DNA of 64,000 nt from Capillidium heterosporum. Its lineage: Eukaryota; Entomophthoromycota; Entomophthoromycetes; Entomophthorales; Capillidiaceae. Positions 44,644-55,575 of this stretch are shown in pieces (the first letter of the stretch is position 1; each line of letters begins with the position of its first letter). The notes below the pieces were generated by a model. It did not search any database, was not told where the DNA came from, and saw nothing but the letters and a program-made list of their open reading frames with translations. The position numbers and the translations under genes were made by a program. The stretch covers positions 310,001 through 374,000 of the forward strand of contig WBMQ01000012.1 in NCBI GenBank assembly GCA_016630905.1, written 5' to 3'.

Positions 44644-45991
44644 TTTAATATTGGGTCTGATGCCTGATTTTTGGTAAATTTATTTATTATCTATATGGAC
44701 TTGTACAAGGTAAAGCACTCACCTTTAATTGCAGATGGTAATCGGGATAGATTGATGCGAAGCCCATAATTGTTGCCACTTTTGGAAAAGTGCAAAGCAA
44801 TAATTAATACTTAATTTGCTAAGATACTAATACAAGTTTGAATTTTTGAAAACGCCATTATACAAAAATAGAAAATATTGAACTGAGGGCTAAGTACTTG
44901 TACTGTTGAGGAATACTTTAAAGTAAATACTTTGGTAGAATTAAGTACAGTGTATCAACAAATGCTAGCAGACATCTCTTAAAAAATAATAGGTATATTG
45001 TAAAGGAAAACTAGTTTAACCTGAAGCTACTCGAATTTATATATATTGATCACAGAAAATCAACCCATGTACTTTTACTATCTAAAATATATCCCACATA
45101 CTTTAATATAATTGGACTGAGAATAAAGTTATATTCGTACAAGGATCTATGGCAAAATGATGCTCTATTTTAGGGAGTTTTTTTCTCGAATAGGAAATTT
45201 CTAGGACACCCAGCGAAACCAACATTAGTGTACGATAATTGATTGCCAATACTTTAAGCTTAACACCTACATCTGGTCTATAAATCTTGATCGAAAGTTT
45301 GATATTAGGTATTGCGCAATCGGACAGGCACCTATTATAGATGAAATTTTATTTTCTTAATTTATATAAATAGCTTTATATGTTTAAATTAATATTTACT
45401 TTTTCAAAGGTAATAATTGTTAAATAGATATAAGATGGCATTATATTTCATCAATGCTAAATTAACCTAAGGCCTATACGCTCTAGAATTAGGATTATGA
45501 ATATAAATGATTTAGTGAATAGTAAATGTTAGTAGCTAGAAAGGCACATTTATAGTATATAGTAAGCACATATTAAACTTAAGGTATTCTAATGTAGAAT
45601 ACGAAAGTATGTCCGTTCGAAAATTTATGGCACAAGACTACTATTTATTTTAGGATATTTACGAAGCCTTATAAATAGCAAATAGTGGTGTATCTTATAA
45701 CTTTTTACAAACTATCGGTAGTCAATGGAAAAAAAGTACATTGTTTTAAATTTAAACACCTAAATATTCATATAGTTTGTAATATACTCGAGTATTACTA
45801 CAAATATTAAATAAAAAGAGCCAATAATTTAATAAAAGCAGCGGTCAAATATTATCAAGCCATGCCATTTTATTTCAAAATTTTTGAATAACAATTTAAT
45901 TTTGATGTCAAGCGCTACTAAAAGGGAAATGTCTGTTCCATAAATTTAAATAATGGACATATATATAATATAAGATAAAGTGAAAAGTACT
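44644..45991. other. Intergenic
   Basis: The first 150 bp keep traces of the duplicated secreted-protein promoter. The rest is very AT-rich and forms the 3' flank of the first Zn2Cys6 gene. No gene is seen. Confidence 0.5.
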
Positions 45992-47824
45992 CTAGTTTAT
46001 GTTATAAAAGCCATCTCCTAAATCCAAGCCCTCCGCCTCCACTATCAGTAAAGCCATATGGTAACATTCAGCTGCAAGACCGCAGTAAATTTTGCCCACT
46101 TGGAGAATCCTTAAAGCCGATTTCAAGTAAGCTACAGATTTGGCGGCCAACGCTTTATCTTCCAAAGCCACGTTCCTAACTTGGTAGAAGGTGGCCATAC
46201 AAAGGGGATAGAACTTGTAGGATATGCCGGAGAAGAAGGCGTTACCCATGTTTACCGATACATCAATGGTGTTATCTGCTACTTTGTTTGCTTCTTTGCC
46301 AAAATAGGAAGCAATGCCTCGATCGTTGGCCTTTAAAAACACTTGGTACAGTTGAAGTAATATTGAATTCATGGCTAACTTTAAAGCATATATAAATGGG
46401 AGGACAACACTTTCAGCCCAAGCTCCGTTGTCGCAAATAAGCTCCCTAAATTGGGTGTCTGCCTTTCGTTCCCACAGTTTTAGGCTCTTGCCAGTTCTGT
46501 AGGCTAACCTGCTGAAGAAATATATTTTAGAATCGGGGATGCGAGTGGAAAATCCGAATTTTGTGGTCATCCAACCCATGAAATGGCAGAGCTGGCCAAG
46601 TAGCTTGGTATATAGACAGGAGCACCGCATAGCAAACTTATATTCCCTACCGTCGCTCTGTGAGCAATCCATAGTACTAAACTTTGGAAGCGGCCTAGGG
46701 CTGTACAAAAAATTGTGGGTGAAGGGTTTGTTGATAGCAAACCCATAAAGTTTATCCTGGATATGTAACCACCACCATATCCGGTTCCTAAGCTCTGTCG
46801 TCTCCAAGTCGGTTCCAGGTGGTGGATTCTTGTCCAGCCCTAATGCGTAGCTCATTCGAATAGCATGGCCAAGTTTAAAGAATCCTTTGGAATAGTCCTT
46901 GGGGTCGTGCTGAAAGCTAGACATCAGGGAGAGGGTGCTGATAGTATCCAGCGTACAGCTCAGGTAGAAGCTCTCACAAGCTTTGATAGCCACATCACTG
47001 AAGTGATCCCGTATCTCCTCGGTCATATCTGGGATAAAGGTGGAGCCGATGGAACAGATCATGTTCTGTAGTGCAGGATGATGGTCTTCAAAGTTTTCGA
47101 TTATCGAACGTTTGTTAACTACCGGCATCTGAGGATGCCAGTACTGGAAATAAGCCTTGACGCATCGGTTTACTATGTAGGCTGTATGCAGCTTGTCCTG
47201 TAAACTCTGAGCATCAGTCAATTTGGTAATAGGAGGAAGTATACTGGATGACGGCACTCTTTTACTTCCAATAAGCTCGTTTAATCGTTTAGGCTTGGAG
47301 TGGTGGGTGATATACATCGTCAGAAGCCTACCTACTGGGCTATCTCCGTAGTAGTCTATAGTTCCAGTGGTAAATATAAAAACCCTCTGCTTGATATCTA
47401 TTATGGTGTTTCTAAGCAGCGCATGCATCAGATCAAACTTAGTGTTCACGTATTCTAGAGCTAGCTTGGGATGAGAGTCAATGTTTCTTACCGAGCTTTT
47501 GCCCACCTCTACCTCCACTTTCCTTTTTGTTGGTTTATCATTCGAACTTTGCCTTTCCACTAATCTGAATTTGGTGACCATCTTTGAACTCCCAAAGTCG
47601 CTGCAAGTCAAAGTTTTGAAGTTTACTTTGCTTGGCTCCAAGTCGGCTGATACCCACCTAAGTTGCTTTGGTTTTCTTGCTGAAGCTCTTTTAGCGACAA
47701 ACGTATACAAGCACTCCAAGGATCTGTACCGACATCTTCCACAGCTAGGAAACTCCTTATCGCAGCACATTTTTTGACTCCTACAACCGTCACAAGGAAA
47801 TTTCGAGGTAGTATAGTTCTCCAT
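45992..47824 (-). CDS. Zn2Cys6 transcription factor, tandem copy A (610 aa)
   Basis: A DNA-binding transcription regulator. The N-terminus holds a Zn2Cys6 binuclear cluster with ligands C11, C14, C21, C28, C31 and C38 (PCDGCRSQKMCCDKEFPSCG), spacing C-x2-C-x6-C-x6-C-x2-C-x6-C. A basic linker follows, and from about residue 190 a fungal-specific regulatory region: IFTTGTIDYYGDSPVGRLLT, YFQYWHPQMPVVNKRSIIEN, SFQHDPKDYSKGFFKLGHAI, YALGLDKNPPPGTD and LRNRIWWWLHIQDKLYGFAI. These resemble the Fungal_trans (middle homology) domain. Intronless, as is copy B. Target genes are unknown. Both ends of the protein (start MEN/MEK, end LDLGDGFYNIN) are shared with copy B. Confidence 0.93.
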   Translation of the reverse strand: MENYTTSKFPCDGCRSQKMCCDKEFPSCGRCRYRSLECLYTFVAKRASARKPKQLRWVSADLEPSKVNFKTLTCSDFGSSKMVTKFRLVERQSSNDKPTKRKVEVEVGKSSVRNIDSHPKLALEYVNTKFDLMHALLRNTIIDIKQRVFIFTTGTIDYYGDSPVGRLLTMYITHHSKPKRLNELIGSKRVPSSSILPPITKLTDAQSLQDKLHTAYIVNRCVKAYFQYWHPQMPVVNKRSIIENFEDHHPALQNMICSIGSTFIPDMTEEIRDHFSDVAIKACESFYLSCTLDTISTLSLMSSFQHDPKDYSKGFFKLGHAIRMSYALGLDKNPPPGTDLETTELRNRIWWWLHIQDKLYGFAINKPFTHNFLYSPRPLPKFSTMDCSQSDGREYKFAMRCSCLYTKLLGQLCHFMGWMTTKFGFSTRIPDSKIYFFSRLAYRTGKSLKLWERKADTQFRELICDNGAWAESVVLPFIYALKLAMNSILLQLYQVFLKANDRGIASYFGKEANKVADNTIDVSVNMGNAFFSGISYKFYPLCMATFYQVRNVALEDKALAAKSVAYLKSALRILQVGKIYCGLAAECYHMALLIVEAEGLDLGDGFYNIN

Positions 47825-48423
47825 TATAAAGATGTTAAAAAATTGAAGCGACCAACTTCACTATACTATAACTAAACTGGAAGCAATGACAAAACATATG
47901 TTACAATTATGAACAGCACCCTTTTTGCCATTTTAAGACTAGTATTCTGTAGAGTTTCAATTTATCGAAATCTATTGAGTCTAAAGGTTCAGATTCATTA
48001 TCCCTAACTGTTCCAAAATCCAATAGTATTTTCTGCAAATTAGCCATACACTATTTCTCAATATTTCTGAACAGAAGAATTCTTCAACTCTCCCCTCAAA
48101 GGTTTGCTCTAAGCTATTGTAGCAAATTAGCTTCTTGTTTTGATCGATTCTTCCAACTTAATTTGTTGAAGTCTGGTTCTAGAACTAGCAATCTATTGAT
48201 AAGGGATTGGTAGGAAGAGCAAAATCACGACTAGCATTCATTTGATTATTGCATTAGGTATAAAATAAACTTGTGCAAGTATAAAGCCAAAAGTAATCGT
48301 ATAAAGCCATCGAAAATATGCCATTCAACCAAAGGATTTATTTTAGAAAGTGTAACTAAAAGTTTGTAAACTAAATGCTTGAAATATATATAGTTAATAG
48401 AAATATATAGTTATTAAAATAAT
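47825..48423. other. Spacer between the two Zn2Cys6 genes
   Basis: The 600 bp between copy A's ATG and copy B's stop, both on the minus strand. AT-rich; no operator-like repeat or gene is seen. Confidence 0.5.
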
Positions 48424-50295
48424 TTAATTAATATTATAAAATCCATCCCCCAAGTCCAAATTTTCCGCTTTCGCCATTAGCAAGGACATATGATGACATT
48501 CGGCAGCAAAGCTGCTATAAATCTTACCTACTTGAAGGATCCTCAAAGCAGTCTTCAAATTCGCTATAGCTTTTTCAGTTAGCTTCTTATCTCCCAAAGT
48601 CGCGTTTCTAACTTGGTAGAAAGTGGCCATGCAGAGGGGATACAATTTGTAAGGGAAACCGGAGAGGAAGAAGGTATTGCCCATCCTTACTGAAATATCT
48701 ATGGTACTGTCTGCCACCCTGGTTGCTTCTTCATTGAAATAAGAGGCTATGCTTCGATTGCTAACCTTTGAGAAAGTTTGGTAAAGCTGAAGTAAAGCAG
48801 AATTCATAGCTAACTTCAAGTTGGATATGAAGAGGGAAGCTACATTTTCAGCTCGACACTCATCAGAACTGACAAGTTCTCCAAATTGAACACATACTTT
48901 CTGTTCCCACAATTCTATATGCTTACCAGTGGCATAAGCTAACTTGCTAATGGCTTCAACCTTGGAATCGGGGATGCGGGTCGAGAATTTAAACTTGACA
49001 ACCATCAAATTCATAAAGTGGCAAAGCTCTCCAAGAAGCTTGGTGTACAGGCAAGAGCAGCGCATAGCAAATCTGTAATCTGAATTGTCACTTTCCCAAC
49101 AGTCCATTGTACTAAGCTTTGGAAACGGCCTAGTGCTGTACCTAAAGTCATGAACGAAAGGCCGATTCAACCCAAACCCGTAGAGCTTATCTTTTATGTG
49201 CAACCACCACCAAATCCGGTTTCGAAGCTCTACTATCTCCGAGTTTGTCCCGGGCGGTGGATCCCTGTCTAAACCTAAAGTGTAGCTGATTCGAACGGCA
49301 AGACCAATCCTAAAAAACCCTTTGCAGTAGTCCTTGGGGTTATGTTGAAAGCTCGACATTAGGAAGAGAGCACTTATGCTATCTAGAGTACAGTCCAAGT
49401 ACTCGCTCTGGAGCGACTGAACTGCTTTGTCGCTGAAATGATCGCGTAGGTTAGTAGCCATCTCTGGTATGAAGGTCGATCCGATGGAGCATATAATGCT
49501 TCTTAGCGGCAGAGAATTGCTTTCGAAATTTTCAACTATCGATCTTCTATTGACTATCGGTAATTGAGGATGCCAGTGTTGGAAGTAAGCATTGACACAT
49601 CGACTTACTATATAAACTGAGTTCAATTTATCGTACAAACTTTGAACATCGATTATTTTACTGATGGGAGAAAGTATGGTTGATGATGGTGTTCTACTGC
49701 AGCCAACTAGATCGTCCAAAGCCCTAGGTTTGCAGTGGTGGACGACGTACATAGTAAGCAACCTCCCTACCGGACTTTCACCGTAGTAGTCTAAATTTCC
49801 AGTTGTAAATACAAAGATCTTTTGGTTGGTATCCATTATCGAGTTTCGAAACAGCACGTGTATCAACCCAAACTTGGCGTTCACTTGTTCTAAAGCTAAT
49901 CTGGAGTGGTTTTCAATATTTCTTATCGAGTCTTTCTTTCCTTCCGACCATGATGCCTTTGCCAACTTTTTATTCGATTTCGTTTTATCTTTCTTTCTTA
50001 TCGTTTGCTCGCCTCGGCTTTGGTTTGCATCCGATGCATTACCTAGAGCTGTAGCTGAACCTACAAAGTTGCTCAAGCTCAGATTAGTGAAGGTGATTGG
50101 AGTCTTTTTCAGATTTGATGTCGTATTTAGGCACGATTGCGATCCTTTCTTAGGGTATTTTGTAACTATGAACGTATACGAGCATGCAATCGTTTTACAT
50201 CGACACCTTCTACAGCTGGGGAGCTCTTTATCGCATAATTGCTTCCGGCCTCTACATCTATCGCAAGGAACTGACGACAAATTCGTTTTTTCCAT
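48424..50295 (-). CDS. Zn2Cys6 transcription factor, tandem copy B (623 aa)
   Basis: Paralogue of copy A with the same architecture. Zinc ligands C11, C14, C21, C28, C31 and C38 are in PCDRCRGRKQLCDKELPSCR and the following CxxC...C. The linker is longer and more basic (RKKDKTKSNKKLAKASW), a likely nuclear-localisation signal. The regulatory domain keeps IFVFTTGNLDYYGESPVGRL, YFQHWHPQLPIVNRRSIVEN, SFQHNPKDYCKGFFRIG and LRNRIWWWLHIKDKLYGFGL, and the C-terminus ends GDGFYNIN like copy A. Differences concentrate in the linker after the zinc cluster, so DNA specificity could have diverged. Upstream (50.9-51.8 kb) lies a GPCR gene on the same strand. Confidence 0.93.
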   Translation of the reverse strand: MEKTNLSSVPCDRCRGRKQLCDKELPSCRRCRCKTIACSYTFIVTKYPKKGSQSCLNTTSNLKKTPITFTNLSLSNFVGSATALGNASDANQSRGEQTIRKKDKTKSNKKLAKASWSEGKKDSIRNIENHSRLALEQVNAKFGLIHVLFRNSIMDTNQKIFVFTTGNLDYYGESPVGRLLTMYVVHHCKPRALDDLVGCSRTPSSTILSPISKIIDVQSLYDKLNSVYIVSRCVNAYFQHWHPQLPIVNRRSIVENFESNSLPLRSIICSIGSTFIPEMATNLRDHFSDKAVQSLQSEYLDCTLDSISALFLMSSFQHNPKDYCKGFFRIGLAVRISYTLGLDRDPPPGTNSEIVELRNRIWWWLHIKDKLYGFGLNRPFVHDFRYSTRPFPKLSTMDCWESDNSDYRFAMRCSCLYTKLLGELCHFMNLMVVKFKFSTRIPDSKVEAISKLAYATGKHIELWEQKVCVQFGELVSSDECRAENVASLFISNLKLAMNSALLQLYQTFSKVSNRSIASYFNEEATRVADSTIDISVRMGNTFFLSGFPYKLYPLCMATFYQVRNATLGDKKLTEKAIANLKTALRILQVGKIYSSFAAECHHMSLLMAKAENLDLGDGFYNIN

Positions 50296-50916
50296 TATCG
50301 TAATTGTAAAAGCTTTTAGCTATTCAAGTGAAGTAAGCTTCTTTATACCCATCAGCTTTTAATGGCATTGTTAAATTTCAAGTCAAATTGTAATTTATAG
50401 TTTATAGGTTTGTATATTAAAAAGCCTGACATTATCGATCTGATTGCATTTACTTAGATCCATTTAGATTTCAAATATAGGGCTATTCGAATCTGAGGGA
50501 GTAAATGAATGCTTATATCGAAGCTTATTTGCATATAGGCTGGAGGATCTGGCTTTTAGCTTTATAAGGCTACCCAATAGAGCAATCTTTCTACGTTCTG
50601 ATACATAGAGCCTCTTTCTATTAAGCTACATCAGTTACAATAAGCTTATTTTCTACATCACACTATAAATGTTCAACGCAGCAAAAATATGCACTAATTT
50701 CAATTGTTATTTTGTACTAAGGGTCTATACAAAGTGTAAAACAGTTTATAATGGTTAGTAAAATACTACAACTGGTGAAAATGTGAGTTATAGCTATACT
50801 GAAAGTGATGGTAATGACAGTAAAAGTACTTTTATATAACAACAGTTGGGTATTAAAGGCTATATAGCCTTATGTTAATACTATAGTTTATTTACAAATT
50901 TCCCTGTTAAAAACTA
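50296..50916. other. Intergenic
   Basis: Upstream region of Zn2Cys6 copy B and 3' flank of GPCR 2. AT-rich; a plus-strand open frame reaching 50362 is only the antisense of copy B. Nothing else. Confidence 0.5.
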
Positions 50917-51840
50917 TTACCCTTTGGTCTCCTTTTGCGATTTCAAGTAATACTTGAAAGCCTCCAACATTGACTTGAAGCAATGGGCGGTATCATCATG
51001 AAACAGTAATAACATCAATGGGTTGGTAAAGGTGATGGAGGTTAGGGCTATGACGAATACACAGTCCATATCTAAAGACCTCAACTTCTGCGTTGTAAGC
51101 TCCAAAACCATGATGACAACAGGGGGCAACATACTGACGTTGTAAACGAGTAGAAGTGTCAACGTAGTGACCACAACTTTGAACTTGATCCATCGAATCT
51201 TACGTAGCTTACCTTCTAGAAGCTGATACGTCAATCCGGTACAGGTAACCGAGACTTTCTTCAAATAAAAGTAGGCTAAAGCTGGGTAGACAATATCTAC
51301 GATAAGCAAGGTAAGTAACACCCAGCCTAAGAGCAGGTAGTAGGATACATACGACGCTAAGGAATGGATATCAAAATTGGGAAAGTAATATCCTTCGTAG
51401 GGCATCAAGATATAGCTAAAACTGATAGCTACCCAAATGAATACAATCAACAAAATGGAGGTCGACAAAGCAAAGGTACCCAACCAAGCTTTAGGGTGAA
51501 TTTCTTTACCTAATACCTTGACATAGAATCTAAGTAAAGCCAAATATCCAATACAACTTATCGATGTCAACAGTAACAAAGAGTCAAATAAGCCGTCGAA
51601 CTGGCCAAAGCTAGGGTCAAAGTAGGATTTGAAACCAACTATTCGAAAGTAAACGAACTGGATGAACTTGTAGAGGACGAAAGCCAAGTCGGTTATCCCC
51701 ATTATAAAACTGAAGAGGATGTCCAGCTTCCTTAAACTCTGCTTGATGCATAGGTAGATGACAAAGGTGTTGAGGATTATCGACAATACTTGGAAGATTG
51801 CTGTACAGGGTAGTACGTAGTTGATGATTGACTTGTCCAT
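50917..51840 (-). CDS. Rhodopsin-like (family A) G-protein-coupled receptor 2 (307 aa)
   Basis: Intronless, seven hydrophobic segments, paralogous to GPCR 1. Landmark positions: TM1 Asn in SIILNTFVIYLC, TM2 Asp in MGITDLAFVLYK, TM3 Cys and Arg in ISCIGYLALLRF (no DRY acid), TM4 Trp in HPKAWLGTFAL, TM5 Pro in DIVYPALAYFYL, TM6 Pro in VSMLPPVVIMV and TM7 TNPLMLLLFH. Extracellular loop 2 contains LMPYEGYYFPN, matching LMPYPRYHFPN in GPCR 1, so a shared ligand-site feature is likely. The short C-tail is lysine-rich. The ligand is unknown. It lies just upstream of the Zn2Cys6 pair, all on the minus strand. Confidence 0.87.
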   Translation of the reverse strand: MDKSIINYVLPCTAIFQVLSIILNTFVIYLCIKQSLRKLDILFSFIMGITDLAFVLYKFIQFVYFRIVGFKSYFDPSFGQFDGLFDSLLLLTSISCIGYLALLRFYVKVLGKEIHPKAWLGTFALSTSILLIVFIWVAISFSYILMPYEGYYFPNFDIHSLASYVSYYLLLGWVLLTLLIVDIVYPALAYFYLKKVSVTCTGLTYQLLEGKLRKIRWIKFKVVVTTLTLLLVYNVSMLPPVVIMVLELTTQKLRSLDMDCVFVIALTSITFTNPLMLLLFHDDTAHCFKSMLEAFKYYLKSQKETKG

Positions 51841-53923
51841 AGCTCAGCTTGACATAAAATTAGTTGGGATGGAGGTTTGGTTTAGCGTTAGTTTTTCAAG
51901 GTAAAATTGGTAAATATAGATGGGGTCCTAAAGGTTATATAGTGAGAACGGCACTACGTCTATGATAAGTTGGCTGGATATATTTTACAAAAGAAAACCT
52001 CTGGAAAAGCTAAATTTATCGAAAGTCTTGGATAAATAGTTCTTTGTCTTCTAGCATCTACTTTTGTTGGATGTGATAGGCTACTGTTTAAGGTGCATAC
52101 ACACACCTAGATTGAAACGTTGGAAAAACTTTATATTTATACTGCTCAGTCACCTAGTGATGGAGGTGGGTGGGCATGACTCGTGTAGGTAAGTTTATGC
52201 TTGATTGTTGTAACTGCTTCAAATAATTTTGAATGGAGCACCGCTTCTAGGTTCGCTTTAAATTCACCAGCCTTGGAAGATAGGCTAGCTTCCATATTTC
52301 TTTGGTTTGAAACTACTCATCCATACTCAGAAAAGTTAATTTGAGTTATGGATAGGGAATTTTCGATCATAGTAGTATTGGGTTTTGTAAGAAATTTATA
52401 GCAATATTTGATATAAAAGCTTTTTATAAATGCATTAGAACTAACTATCATTAAATATACAACGCTATTTAATCTTATATTTATAACATTCTAATCTATA
52501 CATGCTTGATACTCTCGGCGAAAATAGTCAAGTTTTCTCCAATTCCGTTAAATATAAATTCCAAGTACTATCTTAAAAGGTAATGCTATTGAAAGTATAG
52601 ATGGTAAACCCACTTGCACCTAGACTCCTATGTGTTGTGTCTAATATTGAGGTCTTGCATCCACTTATCTGGTACTCTAAATCGGTTTCTAGTGAAATAT
52701 ATGGGGAACTTCTGACATCGGAAAAACTGGCTGATGGGTCGAGGTTGTTGGAATCGAGAAGTTTGGGAGCACGAATGGGGAAGTTAAGCCAGCTTAAAGT
52801 GAAGCTCAATAAAGATTCTTCTAAAGTGCTTTTTCAGTAGCTTTACTTTGATAGTCGATTTATATATATTACATTTTTGTTGTTAAAGCTAAAACAAAAG
52901 GATTACATTCTTTTACATCACAGCTTCATGATGAAAGATGCACTTTACAGTACAGTTTAAAGATTTAGACAGGGATGATTATATGTGTACCTTTACGTAC
53001 TACAGTTGGTGCTTATTAGTTACTTAAATGTTCATAGCTATTTGCCAACTTAATTCGAATGGGTTGATGTAAAATAGTATCGATTTGTCTGAATATTGTA
53101 GCATGTACAGTCAGCATATTCTACAATAAGCTCGAAATGCCGGTACTAATTTCAATGGCGATGCTTTACTGTACTTGGCTGGTTACCATTCATACTACCA
53201 ACGCTATTTCTTAGAATTGATATCTCAACATTACCAATATGTCGATTGAATTAGCTAATATACAAATGGTTTATTTTTGAGTGTAACTTATTTACAGCTA
53301 TATTAAGGCATAGGCTTAATTAATTGTACATAGTTGGCTTTGCAATTGACTACACAAATGTATCAAAATGGATCAGTGCAAATACGTTAAATATGTAGAT
53401 GTATTACAACTTCATATAGTATCCTCATTCCAATGAAACAAAAGCATGTATATTTAGATGTTTAAAACCTTATACCTTTAAAATGTAAACCGGGAACTTG
53501 TTGATTCTTATCAAGAAACCCCAATGCCAAGTCTATTAAAACAAAGATAACTATATAAATTAGTTTCTCATCAAGGTATCTGACATCCTACCCTATCCAA
53601 GTTGAAATGCCTTTCAAAACCAATAGAACTTTGCAGTTTATAAGACAGCACCTGACAACGGCTTAGCTTCCCCATCCAGTTCAAGGTTATGTAGGTTGAA
53701 GCTTTGGCCAATAGGAACTATTGATTCTATCCCGTTTAAGCTCAAAGCTAAAGGTGGCATTTTGACGATGCACTTTCAACTCAACACAAGAATCCTTAAA
53801 TTTAGCTTATAAAAGGCGACTCAACACTCCAACAACAAAACTTGTAACAATCGGACAAATTTACTATCGACTGAGATAAGAGGACACCATCTGTCGTATT
53901 GAGACAATTTATCTTTACCCAAC
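51841..53923. other. Intergenic, about 2.1 kb
   Basis: Divergent spacer between GPCR 2 (-) and the LIM gene (+). Overlapping open frames at 52573-52840 on both strands are noted under rejected items. TTTACTGTAC and related words occur at 52943 and 53165. No supported gene. Confidence 0.5.
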
Positions 53924-55575
53924 ATGATGACGGAATATTTGAATGACGTAGTAAACTATATCTATATACCCAGCTAAATTTATTTTGTAAAGTCAACATC
54001 AGATGGCAATAGAGAACGCTCTAGTGCCACCCAAGTTATCTCCAACTGGAAGAGCAATTCGAGGCGACCAGTAAATTAAGCTACTAAATTTGAATTAATA
54101 TCTTTAGACAACCGTTGTGATTACTGGCCAAAGCCAAACCTGTATGATATGTACTTTACCAGTATACCCAGCTGAATTGATGTCAGTAGATGGCTTATCC
54201 CTTCACCCCAACTGTTTTCGATGCCGTCACTGCAATCAAATTTTATCTTTGAGCAGCAGCGAGAAGGTTGAAGGTAACTTTATCTACCAATTTGTTATTT
54301 ATAAAATAGGCAACTTTTACTGCCAAGCCCATTTCAAACTTTATTCAACGGGGGGAGGAGACACTCGTCGTAGCAACCCGTTTTTAGCTAACGCGCGCTA
54401 TACTCATGCCTTACCTTTGACTGTTGAGGTATTTTCAACTGCTTGATATTGCTAACTTTTTAGCCGCAATCAGCAGTAGGTCGCTCCATCTCCAACAAGA
54501 AAGCTGCCTACGAGAGTCTAGTTAAAGCCAGCTCCATCAACTTGGAGGATATAGTCCAAAACCAATTGGAACCCATCGAAAAACCAATCGTCGCTCTAAA
54601 CCAGTCGTTGAAACGGTTGGAGCGGACCAAGTCCATGATCAACTTTTCACGACCGCGAGCTGCTCGAGATCTAAGCTACGAGCTCAACCACAAACCTACT
54701 CGTACTGCCTCAACTAACGAATTCCCAGTTTCGCGTATCGTACAAGACCGCCTCAAACTGTATGAATCTTCAACTATCTCCACTCGAGATACTCATCTTA
54801 CCTCAGAACCATCTTCACTCGAGCGACGTAGCCTATCCACCGGGTTCCCAGCTCGCCAACTTATCCCCGAACCTCAACCAACGGCCCGCGCTACTACTAC
54901 ACCAGCCTTCTCTCCTCTCTCCCAAACTAAACAGAACGACGGCATCAACTCCATCAAGAATCGCATCAACTCGTTACAAAGTCGTGGTAGCTTCAGTACC
55001 GAAACTAGTACTGCACTTGAAGGCACACAGCCTGGCAAGCTGACCCGTACGTTCAAAGGGGTCGTAGATGCTTTGATCAGTCACGGTAAAAATAACAACA
55101 CCGACATTGCTATCCGCGAGGACTTGAGTCGGAGACCAACCCGTAAGTTTGAGAAGGTAGGTTCAGCTGTTGCCAACCGCAACCAATTCGACGTTGGAAA
55201 TGTTAACAGTGTTACCGTCCAAGGCAAGGTCTCTCACCGACGTAGCGGTAAGCTATTTTAATTTTGATCTACCTACTTATACACCACCGTTAGTCGTTGA
55301 TTCAGACCTCAAAGATATATTGGTACAGGTAATCTAACGTACATTCTAAATTTTTGCTTATAGATTTATTGTAATTTAGATAACCCGACTAACACCCCCA
55401 CTCAATGTTCACAAAAGTCTCAAGGCACAAATTGAAGCCGTTGATCAAAAATTGGCTGTAAATTTCTTTCTAGCTTTAGGTACTTATTGTATATTTTTAG
55501 GATAAGGATGCCATGATCGAATCGTTACAAGCGAAACTTCGCTCCTTTGAAGCGCAATTGGAACGGTTGCTTTAA
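53924..55575 (+). CDS. Single-LIM-domain protein (452 aa)
   Basis: Exons 53924-53947, 53993-54070, 54108-54273, 54310-54428, 54464-55247, 55294-55328, 55380-55457 and 55501-55575 join in one frame of 452 residues. The start is MMTEYLNDSTSDGNRE. The LIM domain (about residues 42-95) has CMICTLPVYPAE, HPNCFRCRHC and, after removal of a 36-nt in-frame intron, NFYCQAHF, completing the double zinc finger. The rest is basic and Ser/Arg-rich, with repeated RSISNKKA, TKSMINFSRPR and TRKFEKVGS motifs, and ends in a short coiled coil (KDAMIESLQAKLRSFEAQLE). LIM domains mediate protein contacts, often at actin structures; the cytoskeletal role is inference. Orthologue not recognised. Confidence 0.87.

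Noticed and set aside
52573-52840. Overlapping 78- and 79-codon frames on opposite strands
   Set aside because: The minus frame has no ATG, neither has a recognisable domain, and they are mirror shadows of each other.
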